Positions 9,901-16,267 of a stretch of DNA of 16,267 nt are shown here, in pieces. The notes under the pieces were generated by a model. That model did no database searches. It was given only the letters and a program-made list of their open reading frames with translations, and was not told where the DNA came from. Position 1 is the first letter of the stretch. The number at the start of each line of letters is the position of its first letter. A program made the translations under genes and the position numbers. This stretch comes from CAIUGU01 sp040080215 (GTDB lineage Bacteria > Pseudomonadota > Gammaproteobacteria > Steroidobacterales > Steroidobacteraceae): assembly GCA_040080215.1 (NCBI GenBank), contig JBEBIT010000066.1, forward strand, positions 1 through 16,267, written 5' to 3'.

Positions 9901-10263
9901 TTACGCCGCCGGCGGGTACGGCATGATCACGAGCAGCATCGCGGCCGTGGGCTCGCGATTGATGAACTCGCGGGTCTCGTTCGGCGGGATGCGGCAGGCG
10001 TCCATCGGTCCGAGGTCGCGCGTCTTGCCACCCGACGTCACAGTGATCTTGCCGGTGAGCACCACATAGACTTTCTCGATGGGGGAGGCGTCGGGGCCGA
10101 CATTGCCACCGGGATGCACCGTGGAGTGGCCGACCCAGAAGTTCGTCGGGCCATCGGGTTCGAAGCCCAGCAAGCGCACCGAATCGATCAGACGGTGATT
10201 GGGTGCTTCGTAGGACGGGGCAGTGGCGAGGGACTTCACGAGCATCTTGATGGATCTCTGCAT
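9901..10263 (-). CDS. Small cupin-domain protein lacking the usual metal ligands
   Basis: A 120-residue single-domain cupin, last gene of the minus-strand operon. The fold is shown by STVHPGGNVGPDASPIEKVYVVLTGKITV (first motif, about 47-75) and GPMDACRIPPNETREFIN (second motif, about 85-102). The canonical ligands are absent. HxH falls on Asp-Ala-Ser (58-60), the motif-1 Glu position is Lys64 (preceded by Glu63), and the motif-2 His is Arg98. Only His50 lies nearby. It is thus unlikely to be a standard Fe/Mn cupin enzyme and may bind a ligand, act as an isomerase-like accessory, or be regulatory. A second possible start is Met7 (codon 10243-10245). It begins 30 bp after the upstream dehydrogenase gene. 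Product and fold are secure; function is unknown. Confidence 0.85.
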   Translation of the reverse strand: MQRSIKMLVKSLATAPSYEAPNHRLIDSVRLLGFEPDGPTNFWVGHSTVHPGGNVGPDASPIEKVYVVLTGKITVTSGGKTRDLGPMDACRIPPNETREFINREPTAAMLLVIMPYPPAA

Positions 10264-10293
10264 GAAATGGACGCGGTTGCGGCCGCGACCATT

Positions 10294-11175
10294 CTATTCC
10301 AGGCCGCTCGCGCGGAACACTTCTCGTGCCATCACGGACCAGTCGAGGTTGGCTTCGCCCCGGGCAATGGCCGATTCGAGGGCTGTTTTCCAGATCGTGG
10401 CGCTCGGGAGCGGGACACCCACTTTCTGCGCGGCATCGAGGGCAAGGTTGGCGTCCTTGAGGCCGATCACGGCCGAGGCGCCGACGCGACCCCAGTCCTC
10501 CTGGGCGATCAAGTCACCGTAGGACTGGTACGCAGTGCAATTGAACAGGCCGCCGACCAGCACCTGATGGAAAACGATCGGGTCGACTTCGTATTTGCGC
10601 ACGAGCGCCATGCCTTCGCCCATCGCTTCGATGGCGCAGCCCAGGATGAAGTTGTTGGCGATCTTGATGGCGGTTGCGGACAGCGGATTGGGTCCTGCTT
10701 CGATCACCCGATCGCCGATCGCCGCGAACATCGGGCGTACTTTGTCTACCGCAGCCGGCGGGCCGCCGGGCACCAGCCCGAGCATGCCGGTGGCGGCGAG
10801 GTCCGGTCGACCCAGTACGTGGCAGGCCACGAGCGTCTGTCCCGCGGCAGCGTGTCCCTGGGCCAGCTCGCTCATCACTGGTACGCCGTGGGTGCCGCTC
10901 ACCATGTGGATGGAGCCGGGGCGAAGGTGCGTTGACAGTCCACCGTCACCGAGCGCTGCGTTGCGCAGGATCTCGTCGCTCGGCAACATGCTGATGACCA
11001 CGTCGCAGCTGGCAGCCAGCGCTGCGAGGCTGGGCGCGACTTCAGCTCCGGCAGCCGCCATGCGGGCTGCCTGCTTTGCATCCGGATCGAAGACGACGAG
11101 CGTGTGACCCGCGCCGAGCAGGCGCGTGGCCATGCCATGGCCCATGCGACCGAGCCCGATGAAGCCGGTTTTCAT
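10294..11175 (-). CDS. NAD(P)-dependent oxidoreductase, 3-hydroxyisobutyrate dehydrogenase family
   Basis: Cytosolic beta-hydroxyacid-type dehydrogenase, 293 residues, the normal length. The N-terminal Rossmann fold has GFIGLGRMGHGMA (4-16) with Asp30 at the end of the second strand in FDPDAKQA. The catalytic lysine is Lys171 in TAIKIANNF, and the C-terminal helical domain contains VIGLKDANLALDAA. The substrate loop differs from textbook members. Instead of DAPVSGG it reads ACHVLGRPDLAATG (117-130), and the STxSP element is SGTHG (93-97). It therefore belongs to a side branch of the family and the substrate should not be assumed to be 3-hydroxyisobutyrate. AGAGG lies a few bases before the ATG. 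Gaps to the flanking genes are 28 and 30 bp, so it is co-transcribed with them. Confidence 0.9.
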   Translation of the reverse strand: MKTGFIGLGRMGHGMATRLLGAGHTLVVFDPDAKQAARMAAAGAEVAPSLAALAASCDVVISMLPSDEILRNAALGDGGLSTHLRPGSIHMVSGTHGVPVMSELAQGHAAAGQTLVACHVLGRPDLAATGMLGLVPGGPPAAVDKVRPMFAAIGDRVIEAGPNPLSATAIKIANNFILGCAIEAMGEGMALVRKYEVDPIVFHQVLVGGLFNCTAYQSYGDLIAQEDWGRVGASAVIGLKDANLALDAAQKVGVPLPSATIWKTALESAIARGEANLDWSVMAREVFRASGLE

Positions 11176-11203
11176 GCGTACCTCTTTATCGAGAGCACCG
11201 CCG

Positions 11204-12403
11204 TCAGGCGAACTGGCTCTTTACCCACTCGAGCTCAAGGGTCACGTAGTCGACGATGTCGCCGGTCTTGAGGTGGGCAGGCAGCACGTCCCAGGTATAG
11301 GTCTCGATCTCGAGCTGTGCACTCAGCGGGTTCTTGCGATGGAAGGCCAGCGCTTCGGCGATGGCGAACCGCGTGGTCTTGAAGTGCTCACCGAGCGATT
11401 CCAGGAACACGGGCACGTGGAAGTGGATGCGCCACTCGCGTTCGCCGCCCGGGTCCTTCTCGAAGGCCGCAATGGCATCCTCGAGGTTCAGGAAGCGGTT
11501 CAGCTTGCCGTCCTTCTTCTCGATGGTCTGCGTCAGGTACACGCTGTCCGCCCACTTGCGCAGTTCCGCGACAGCCGCCGGCGTCACGTTGGGAACCTGC
11601 ATGGCCGCGGCTTCCTGCAGCTTGAAGACAGGGATGTCGTTGTCGACCAGCTTCTGCAGCGAGACGCTGATGTTCTCGTACTCCACGGCCTGGTGGCAGA
11701 TGTCGTACACCGTGCCGATATGGCGACGGAGGATCGTGCGGGCTTCCTCGGCATTGGTGCCGAGATCGCGGCCCAGCGCAGTGAGTGACTGTTCCGAGCG
11801 CAGCACGCGCGTGAAGAAGTCCACGGTCTCGTCCGTGGTCTCGAGGAAACAAGCCGGCTCGGGCTCGACGGCCAGTGTCACGGTCCGGCCGGTGCGCTCA
11901 CGCAGCCGATGCAGGTGAACGGCAAGGCGACGGATATTGGCAGCGTACGCTTCGACCACATCGGGCCCCGTCACGCGCGGCTTGAAGCCGAGCGGCGGGC
12001 TCTGGATCGACGGGTTCACGTTGATGGCGCCGACGTCAGCCAGGATGTCCGCGACGTGCATGGTGTAGCGGGCGCGCTCTTCACCGCGCCAGTCGGGCTC
12101 GTACACCTGCTCCTTGACGATCTGGTTCTTGAACGGCCCGAACGGGAATGCGTTCACCGTGTACAGGTACAGGTCGTTGTCGGTCAGGAAAGACTTGAGC
12201 TTCGCGCGCTCGGACGCGTTGTTCACGAGAACGTCGGCCGATGCATTCGACAACCGCAGCGAGACGCCGAACGGCTTGTCAGGGCAGAAGCGCTTCTTGA
12301 CCTGCGGTACGTAGGTCGTGAGGCTGTTCCACATCTCCGGCCAGGTGTCGCCGGGGTGAACGAGCGTGGAATAGGTCAGATGTCCGTACTTGCCGAGGTC
12401 CAT
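11204..12403 (-). CDS. EboE-like TIM-barrel protein (sugar-phosphate-isomerase/AP-endonuclease-type fold)
   Basis: A 399-residue protein that I recognise as related to EboE, the TIM-barrel member of Ebo metabolite-traffic operons. Shared features, from memory of that family, are the start LTYSTLVHPGDTWPEMW, PDKPFGVSLRLS, NAFPFGPFKNQIVKEQVYEPDW, LAVEPEPACFLET and YDICHQAVEYEN. EWRIHFHVPVFLE and the C-terminal QLEIETYTWDVLP also match. Likely metal or active-site residues by analogy with xylose-isomerase-like barrels are Glu180, Asp234/His237, His327/His329 and Glu365/Glu367. The ATG at 12403 is chosen because family sequence starts at once and GGAG lies upstream; the frame stays open to 12865 but that part overlaps the Gfo/Idh gene and is not protein-like. 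No other Ebo genes are nearby. The reaction is unknown; isomerase/epimerase or lyase chemistry on a polar metabolite is inference. Confidence 0.85.
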   Translation of the reverse strand: MDLGKYGHLTYSTLVHPGDTWPEMWNSLTTYVPQVKKRFCPDKPFGVSLRLSNASADVLVNNASERAKLKSFLTDNDLYLYTVNAFPFGPFKNQIVKEQVYEPDWRGEERARYTMHVADILADVGAINVNPSIQSPPLGFKPRVTGPDVVEAYAANIRRLAVHLHRLRERTGRTVTLAVEPEPACFLETTDETVDFFTRVLRSEQSLTALGRDLGTNAEEARTILRRHIGTVYDICHQAVEYENISVSLQKLVDNDIPVFKLQEAAAMQVPNVTPAAVAELRKWADSVYLTQTIEKKDGKLNRFLNLEDAIAAFEKDPGGEREWRIHFHVPVFLESLGEHFKTTRFAIAEALAFHRKNPLSAQLEIETYTWDVLPAHLKTGDIVDYVTLELEWVKSQFA

Positions 12404-12435
12404 GGTGCTTTGGGGCTCCGGTTGCTGGTCGTGTT

Positions 12436-13455
12436 TCAGGCGACGTGTTCGAGTTTGCTGGATCTTGCGGAGGCGATGATGGCGTCCGTGACGGCTACGC
12501 CGTGAATCATCTCTGCGTGCGAGATCGGATAGGGCGCACCGCCGGTGGCGGCCTGCGCGAAGGCCTCCAGTTCTGCGTTGTTGACGTCGAAGACGGGGAC
12601 GTCGAGGGAAAGTGCATCGCCCTTGATCGGCTGGATGACGTACGCACCGAACAAGCCGGAGCGACGATGCTGCGAGGACTGGCCGGCAACGTGGGTGGTG
12701 CCACCCAACAGGGCCATCGCCTTCGAGCCATACACCTGGAAGCGGAACGTGCCTGCGGTGGCCATCATCGTGCCGAGGTACGCGGACATGCCTTGCTTCA
12801 TGCGGAACAGCACCGAGGTGGTGTCGTCGTTCTCGCCCGGTACGGCACGACGGAAGCTTTGGCAAAACACGTTGTCGACCTCACCGAAGAGGTCGATGAA
12901 GCCGTCCACCGCGTGCACGCCCATCGGGAACAGGCCGCCGAGTGGGGCCTGTTCGGCACTGCGCCGCCAAGCGTTCTCGGACAGCGTCAGGCCGTTCGGG
13001 CCGGACATCGTGCACTCGGCATGGAGGATGGTGCCGAGCTCGCCTGAGGCGATGCGCTGCTTGAGATCGAGCCACGAAGGATGAAAGCGTCGGTTGTAGC
13101 CGAGACCGAGCGTTACGCCCGCCGCCTTCACAGCGGCTACGGCGCGATTGGCGTCCGCCTTCGACATCACGAAGGGCTTTTCGCAGAACACATGCTTGCC
13201 GGCCTTGGCGGCCGCAACGATCTGGTCAGCATGGCCGGGAGGTGGTGTCGCGAGGACGACGCCTTCCACTTCCGGATCCGCGAGCATGGCTTCGTAACTA
13301 TCGACCAGCTTCAGGTGATGCTTGGCGGCAATGTCCTGATCCTGCTGCGAGCGCGAACGGGTGTAAGCCGCGACGAACTTGAGGTTCGGGCTGCCCTCGA
13401 CCGCGTCGACCAGCGTGCCTCCCCACCATCCGAGGCCTGCGATTCCAAGCTTCAT
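12436..13455 (-). CDS. Gfo/Idh/MocA-family NAD(P)-dependent oxidoreductase
   Basis: First gene of the minus-strand operon, 339 residues. The N-terminal Rossmann fold begins MKLGIAGLGWWGGTLVDAV. The family motif CEKPF (91-95) supplies the conserved Lys93, and FPMGVHAVDGFIDLFG places the likely catalytic His181. The usual Asp of the DxGxH motif is Pro177 here. The C-terminal alpha/beta domain contains RFQVYGSKAMALLGG. Members oxidise or reduce sugars, inositols and related polyols, or pseudo-sugars. The ATG at 13455 is preceded by GGGAG; the frame runs open to 13557, but the extra 34 codons cover the promoter region. It lies 32 bp before the EboE-like gene, so the two probably act in sequence on one compound. 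The specific substrate is not identifiable. Confidence 0.92.
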   Translation of the reverse strand: MKLGIAGLGWWGGTLVDAVEGSPNLKFVAAYTRSRSQQDQDIAAKHHLKLVDSYEAMLADPEVEGVVLATPPPGHADQIVAAAKAGKHVFCEKPFVMSKADANRAVAAVKAAGVTLGLGYNRRFHPSWLDLKQRIASGELGTILHAECTMSGPNGLTLSENAWRRSAEQAPLGGLFPMGVHAVDGFIDLFGEVDNVFCQSFRRAVPGENDDTTSVLFRMKQGMSAYLGTMMATAGTFRFQVYGSKAMALLGGTTHVAGQSSQHRRSGLFGAYVIQPIKGDALSLDVPVFDVNNAELEAFAQAATGGAPYPISHAEMIHGVAVTDAIIASARSSKLEHVA

Positions 13456-13502
13456 AACGTGCTGACTCCCAACTCTTCTAGTGCTCTTGCCGGGGCGCCC
13501 TT

Positions 13503-13512
13503 GCAGATCTGC
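13503..13512. promoter_or_regulatory. Perfect 10-bp palindrome, candidate operator
   Basis: GCAGATCTGC is a perfect palindrome. It lies about 15 bp downstream of the predicted -10 box of the minus-strand operon, a position where a bound GntR protein would block transcription. Further out, GCACGC (13550-13555) and GCGTGC (13577-13582) form a 6-bp inverted pair, with ACGCACG at 13604-13610 as a third related half-site. Which of these, if any, is the true site is unknown. Confidence 0.35.
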
Positions 13513-13527
13513 GACCCGATATCCCAG

Positions 13528-13557
13528 ATTATCAATAATAAGGCAAAAAGCACGCAA
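13528..13557 (-). promoter_or_regulatory. Predicted sigma-70 promoter for the Gfo/Idh-EboE-like-HIBADH-cupin operon
   Basis: Read on the minus strand, TTGCGT (13557-13552) and GATAAT (13533-13528) are separated by 18 bp. This is a good -35/-10 pair inside a locally AT-rich stretch. Transcription would start near 13520, leaving a leader of about 65 nt before the first gene at 13455. The site lies between the divergent operon and its presumed GntR regulator. Confidence 0.45.
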
Positions 13558-13649
13558 AAATCGATAGAATCAATGGGCGTGCAAAATATAGGTTCTAATG
13601 AGTACGCACGATGTGGCCGAATCCTTACAATTCAATGTAGTTGGCCTTT

Positions 13650-13653
13650 GGAG
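13650..13653 (+). promoter_or_regulatory. Ribosome site that favours the TTG start of the GntR regulator
   Basis: GGAG sits 9 nt before the TTG at 13663. The alternative in-frame ATG at 13573 has no purine-rich site in front of it and would translate AT-rich, promoter-like DNA. Confidence 0.45.
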
Positions 13654-13662
13654 TCACGATCC

Positions 13663-14373
13663 TTGAACAAGCGCGGCGAGAAAATCGAGCGAAGCGAGCC
13701 TCCCAAGAAGGGTGCGGCTACTTTAAGCACGACGGTTTACCAGGAGTTGCGGGCCGATCTGCTGGCGGGCCGGCTCAAGCCCGGCGAAAAGCTGCGGGCC
13801 GAAGCGCTGGGTCAACGGTTCAGCATTGCCAGTAGTCCCATCCGCGAAGCGCTCAACCGTCTGGTATCGGAAGGGTTCGTGCTGCTGGAAGACCAGAAAG
13901 GCTTCCGTGTGGCCCCAGTGAGCGAAAGCGAGCTCAGGGAACTGGTGCGGGCCCGCTGCTGGATTGATGGCGCCGCCATCACCGAGTCGATCCGTGAATT
14001 CGACGTGGCCTGGGAAGAAGCGTTGGTCTTGTCGCTCCATCGCCTGTCGCGCGTCAGTCGCTGGATAACGCCGGATTCCTCGACACCCGACCCGGCCTGG
14101 GAGCAACTGCACCGCGAATTCCACAGGACGCTGGTGTCGGGCTGCGGTTCGCGCTGGATCCGGCGCATCTCCGAACAATTGTTCGATGCTGCAGAGCGGT
14201 ACCGGTTGCTCGCAGCGCAGCACATTCCGGAGCGCAACGAACTCGATGAACACAAGGCGATCGTCGATGCCTGCCTGGCGCGCAATGCGCCGGAAGCCGT
14301 CAGGCTGCTGGAGGCACACTACGGCGGGACTTTCACGGTGATCATGCAGTCACCCAACGCCCCCGAGCAGTGA
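13663..14373 (+). CDS. GntR-family transcriptional regulator with FCD domain (CsiR-like)
   Basis: DNA-binding regulator, 236 residues from the TTG at 13663. The N-terminal winged helix covers about residues 20-85. It contains TVYQELRADLLAGRLKPGEK, LGQRFSIASSPIREALNRL and VLLEDQKGFRVAPVSESEL, the layout of CsiR/GlaR-type FadR regulators. The C-terminal FCD ligand domain follows, with LHREFHRTLVSG and DEHKAIVDACLARNAPEAV; in the first motif the usual Asp position is His. Such proteins normally repress a neighbouring catabolic operon until a small carboxylate or sugar-acid binds. The divergent arrangement with the operon at 9901-13455 suggests that operon is its target. An ATG at 13573 would add 30 residues that do not look like protein. 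The gene ends about 120 bp before the terminator of the convergent receptor gene. Confidence 0.88.
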   Translation: MNKRGEKIERSEPPKKGAATLSTTVYQELRADLLAGRLKPGEKLRAEALGQRFSIASSPIREALNRLVSEGFVLLEDQKGFRVAPVSESELRELVRARCWIDGAAITESIREFDVAWEEALVLSLHRLSRVSRWITPDSSTPDPAWEQLHREFHRTLVSGCGSRWIRRISEQLFDAAERYRLLAAQHIPERNELDEHKAIVDACLARNAPEAVRLLEAHYGGTFTVIMQSPNAPEQ

Positions 14374-14491
14374 GGCCTCGCGCCACGTCCTGAGTCGCTG
14401 CCTGGCCTGTCCGGCCTCGGTCCACAATCCATCACGCCGCGCCGTCCGGCTCAGCGCCCCATTGCACCTTGGGGGCCCGCAAATCCAAGAC

Positions 14492-14529
14492 AAAAAAAAG
14501 CGACCAGAACGGGGGTAGTCCTGATCGCT
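14492..14529 (-). terminator. Intrinsic terminator for the TonB-dependent receptor gene
   Basis: On the minus strand, AGCGATCAG (14529-14521) pairs with CTGGTCGCT (14507-14499) through a 9-bp stem with one G-U pair. The loop is 13 nt, and a run of eight T follows (14499-14492, sharing the last stem base). It lies about 145 nt beyond the receptor stop codon. The remainder of the 301-bp gap 14374-14674 shows no gene; a 73-codon minus-strand frame at 14350-14571 runs through the terminator and is not credible. Confidence 0.75.
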
Positions 14530-14674
14530 AGTTTGCAGGGGAGGGGTGCGGGCCAGATACTGGCGCCGCACCCGTCCTTTAGCGAAGACTCATGTGTCGT
14601 ATCGAATGCTGTTCGCCGCTGCTGCAGAGATCACGCGAGACGCACCAAGCCTTTCCATTCGTCGATGCCGATCC

Positions 14675-16267
14675 TTAGTCGAACTTGAGGTTGAACGACA
14701 GACCCCACTCGCGCGGCCGACCCGTCGTCGTGAAGTACACCTGCTCTGCCCGGGTGTAGAAGCCCGAGTTCAGGTAGTACTCGTTCGTCAGGTTGGTGCC
14801 GAGCGCACTCACGCTCCAGTTGGAGCCCGAGTCGTAGGTCACGCGGGCATTGAGCAAGCCGAAGCCCTTCTGGATGCGCTGGTTCTGTTCGTTCGGAGTC
14901 AGCGTGAAGTCATCCGTGTAGGTGTAGTCGACTCGCGGCGTCAGGCCCGCGCCACCCTCGAATGGCACCGAGTACTGCAGTCCCAGGTTCGTCGTGAACT
15001 TCGGAGCCTGTGCGAACTCTGAGCCTGCTGCCACTGCCGGCGACAAGCCAACGCCACCCGGGCCCAGGTCCTTGTACTTGGTGTCCAGGAAGCCCACGTT
15101 CAGGTTGACGCGCAGGTTGTCGGTGGCCCGCCAGTTGGTCTCGATTTCAACGCCTTTGACTTCTGCCTTCGACACGGAGGTGCCAAGCAGGTTGGCAAAG
15201 TAGTTGAGATCGGGCACGCCGTCGCCCGTAATGTCGACTTGGGCGTCGGCGAATGTATCGCCGTTTGTATCCCAGTACTTGGTGACGATGTATTGCGAGA
15301 CCGGGATGTTCTTCCAGGTCGTGTAGAACGCCGTCACGTTCGTACGAAGGGCACCGCCGAGCCAGTCGGCGCGCATGCCGACCTCGAAGTTGGTGACCGT
15401 CTGCTCATCGCGGACAATCGATATCGGAACGTCCATGCGGCCCGTGTTGTAGATGTCGCGAAGGAAGCCACCCGTTGCCACGCCGGCCGAGTTCAGCGTG
15501 AGCCAGCCAGGAGCACCCTGGGCCAACAGCGCGACGCCGCCGGGACCATACCCGTCAGAGTAACTGACATACGTCATCAGGTCGGGATTCCACTGGTACT
15601 GCACCGTCAGGCGCTTCGTCAACGCATCGAACTTCTGGGCATTCGTCGGCGCCGGCAATGCCGCACCTGTCAACGAGTTGATCTGGTTGATGCCGAAGTA
15701 GTTCGCGATGTTCTGATCGAACAGCAGGCCCGTATGGGAGGTCAGGAAGCCACGATTGTTACCTCCGCCAACGCTGATCGTCCCGTTTGAATCGTCCTTG
15801 CTGTAGCGCATGCCGGCTGCCAGCGTCAGCTTGTCGGTCAAGCGGAACGTGATGTCACCGAACACGGCTCGGCTCTCAGGACGCGCAATGGTCACGCTGT
15901 CGACGTTGGCGCCCACCGCGTTCGAGAACACCGACATGTCCAGGCCGTTGGCTGCCGGCTGGTTAGCTGCAGAGAACCGGCTGGACAGGATCGTGGCCAG
16001 CGCACCGATCTGGGTCGACGTCATGGCGCTATTGGCCAGCATGTTCTGGCCGCTTACAGTTGTGTTGAGTACACCCAACGCCTGGGCGCGGTTATTGAAG
16101 CAGCTGGCTTCCTGACCGACCGTGATGCCACGAGTCTGCTTATCTGCGCCCCACAGGTCGCAGGTGAACTCGGCCAGCGTCCGACCGCTGTTGCGGGTCC
16201 GGTTGTACTCCTGCTGATAGTACGCACCGAGCACCCAGTTGACCCGCTCGTGATTGCCGAGCAACTG
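14675..16267 (-). CDS. TonB-dependent receptor, C-terminal beta-barrel part (cut by window edge)
   Basis: Outer-membrane active-transport porin of the TonB-ExbBD class. 530 residues and the stop codon are present; the signal peptide, TonB box and plug lie beyond 16267. The visible part has alternating aromatic/polar beta-strands typical of the barrel, such as VNWVLGAYYQQEYN, LTLAAGMRYSKDDS, LMTYVSYSDGYGPGG and FEVGMRADWLGGALRTNVTAFYTTW. VKGVEIETNWRATDNLRVNLN and the C-terminal TNLTNEYYLNSGFY with GRPREWGLSFNLKFD complete the barrel. The aromatic C-terminal residue expected for outer-membrane insertion is penultimate here (Phe-Asp). Two cysteines in a loop near the cut (CDLWG... and ASCF) may form a disulfide. 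The family transports siderophores, vitamins, glycans or aromatic/terpenoid compounds; the substrate cannot be read. It could feed the neighbouring dehydrogenase operon, but it is a separate transcription unit. Confidence 0.93.
   Translation of the reverse strand, partial: QLLGNHERVNWVLGAYYQQEYNRTRNSGRTLAEFTCDLWGADKQTRGITVGQEASCFNNRAQALGVLNTTVSGQNMLANSAMTSTQIGALATILSSRFSAANQPAANGLDMSVFSNAVGANVDSVTIARPESRAVFGDITFRLTDKLTLAAGMRYSKDDSNGTISVGGGNNRGFLTSHTGLLFDQNIANYFGINQINSLTGAALPAPTNAQKFDALTKRLTVQYQWNPDLMTYVSYSDGYGPGGVALLAQGAPGWLTLNSAGVATGGFLRDIYNTGRMDVPISIVRDEQTVTNFEVGMRADWLGGALRTNVTAFYTTWKNIPVSQYIVTKYWDTNGDTFADAQVDITGDGVPDLNYFANLLGTSVSKAEVKGVEIETNWRATDNLRVNLNVGFLDTKYKDLGPGGVGLSPAVAAGSEFAQAPKFTTNLGLQYSVPFEGGAGLTPRVDYTYTDDFTLTPNEQNQRIQKGFGLLNARVTYDSGSNWSVSALGTNLTNEYYLNSGFYTRAEQVYFTTTGRPREWGLSFNLKFD

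Noticed and set aside
10114..10935. 273-codon plus-strand frame opposite the HIBADH-like gene
   Set aside because: Shadow of the minus-strand gene; composition is His/Arg/Gly-rich with no recognisable fold motifs.
12404..12865. 154-codon N-terminal extension of the EboE-like frame
   Set aside because: It overlaps the Gfo/Idh gene in another frame, is Arg/His-rich, and EboE-type sequence begins exactly at the ATG at 12403.
13081..13572. Upstream extension of the GntR reading frame
   Set aside because: It runs antisense through the Gfo/Idh gene and the AT-rich promoter region; GntR homology begins after 13663.

Overview
The window is about 16.3 kb of GC-rich, densely coded bacterial DNA. The complete Kdp potassium system and a TonB-dependent receptor of the type abundant in Xanthomonadales, Steroidobacterales and sphingomonads point to a Gram-negative proteobacterium. 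My best guess is a gammaproteobacterium near Steroidobacter/Nevskiales, but nothing here (no rRNA or tRNA) fixes the taxon.

Layout. (1) 196-1521, plus strand: a glutamate/aspartate-type cation symporter of the DAACS family. (2) 1686-9876, plus strand: a complete kdp locus. It reads a 35-residue membrane micropeptide, kdpF, kdpA, kdpB, kdpC, kdpD, kdpE. The small genes are tightly overlapped (an ATGA overlap of 4 nt, then a TGATG overlap of 1 nt). kdpB and kdpC are 11 bp apart, a 57-bp spacer with small hairpins separates kdpC from kdpD, and kdpD overlaps kdpE. KdpFABC is the high-affinity ATP-driven K+ pump, and KdpD/KdpE is its sensor kinase and response regulator. (3) 9901-13455, minus strand: a four-gene operon with gaps of 28-32 bp. 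In transcription order it encodes a Gfo/Idh/MocA oxidoreductase, an EboE-like TIM-barrel protein, a 3-hydroxyisobutyrate-dehydrogenase-family oxidoreductase and a small cupin. (4) 13663-14373, plus strand: a GntR/FCD (CsiR-like) regulator divergent from that operon across an AT-rich 207-bp control region. (5) 14675-16267, minus strand: the C-terminal part of a TonB-dependent receptor that runs off the right edge and has a good intrinsic terminator behind it.

How the parts may work together. The Kdp half is a standard potassium-starvation module, and its only unusual part is the extra micropeptide in front of kdpF. The right half looks like a small inducible pathway: two NAD(P)-type dehydrogenases, a metal-dependent TIM barrel and a cupin under a divergent GntR regulator, with an outer-membrane receptor next door that may import the substrate. 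The substrate cannot be read from the sequence. The most distinctive element is the EboE-like protein. Its family is known mainly from the Ebo metabolite-traffic operons, but here none of the other Ebo genes is visible and it sits with sugar- or hydroxyacid-type dehydrogenases.
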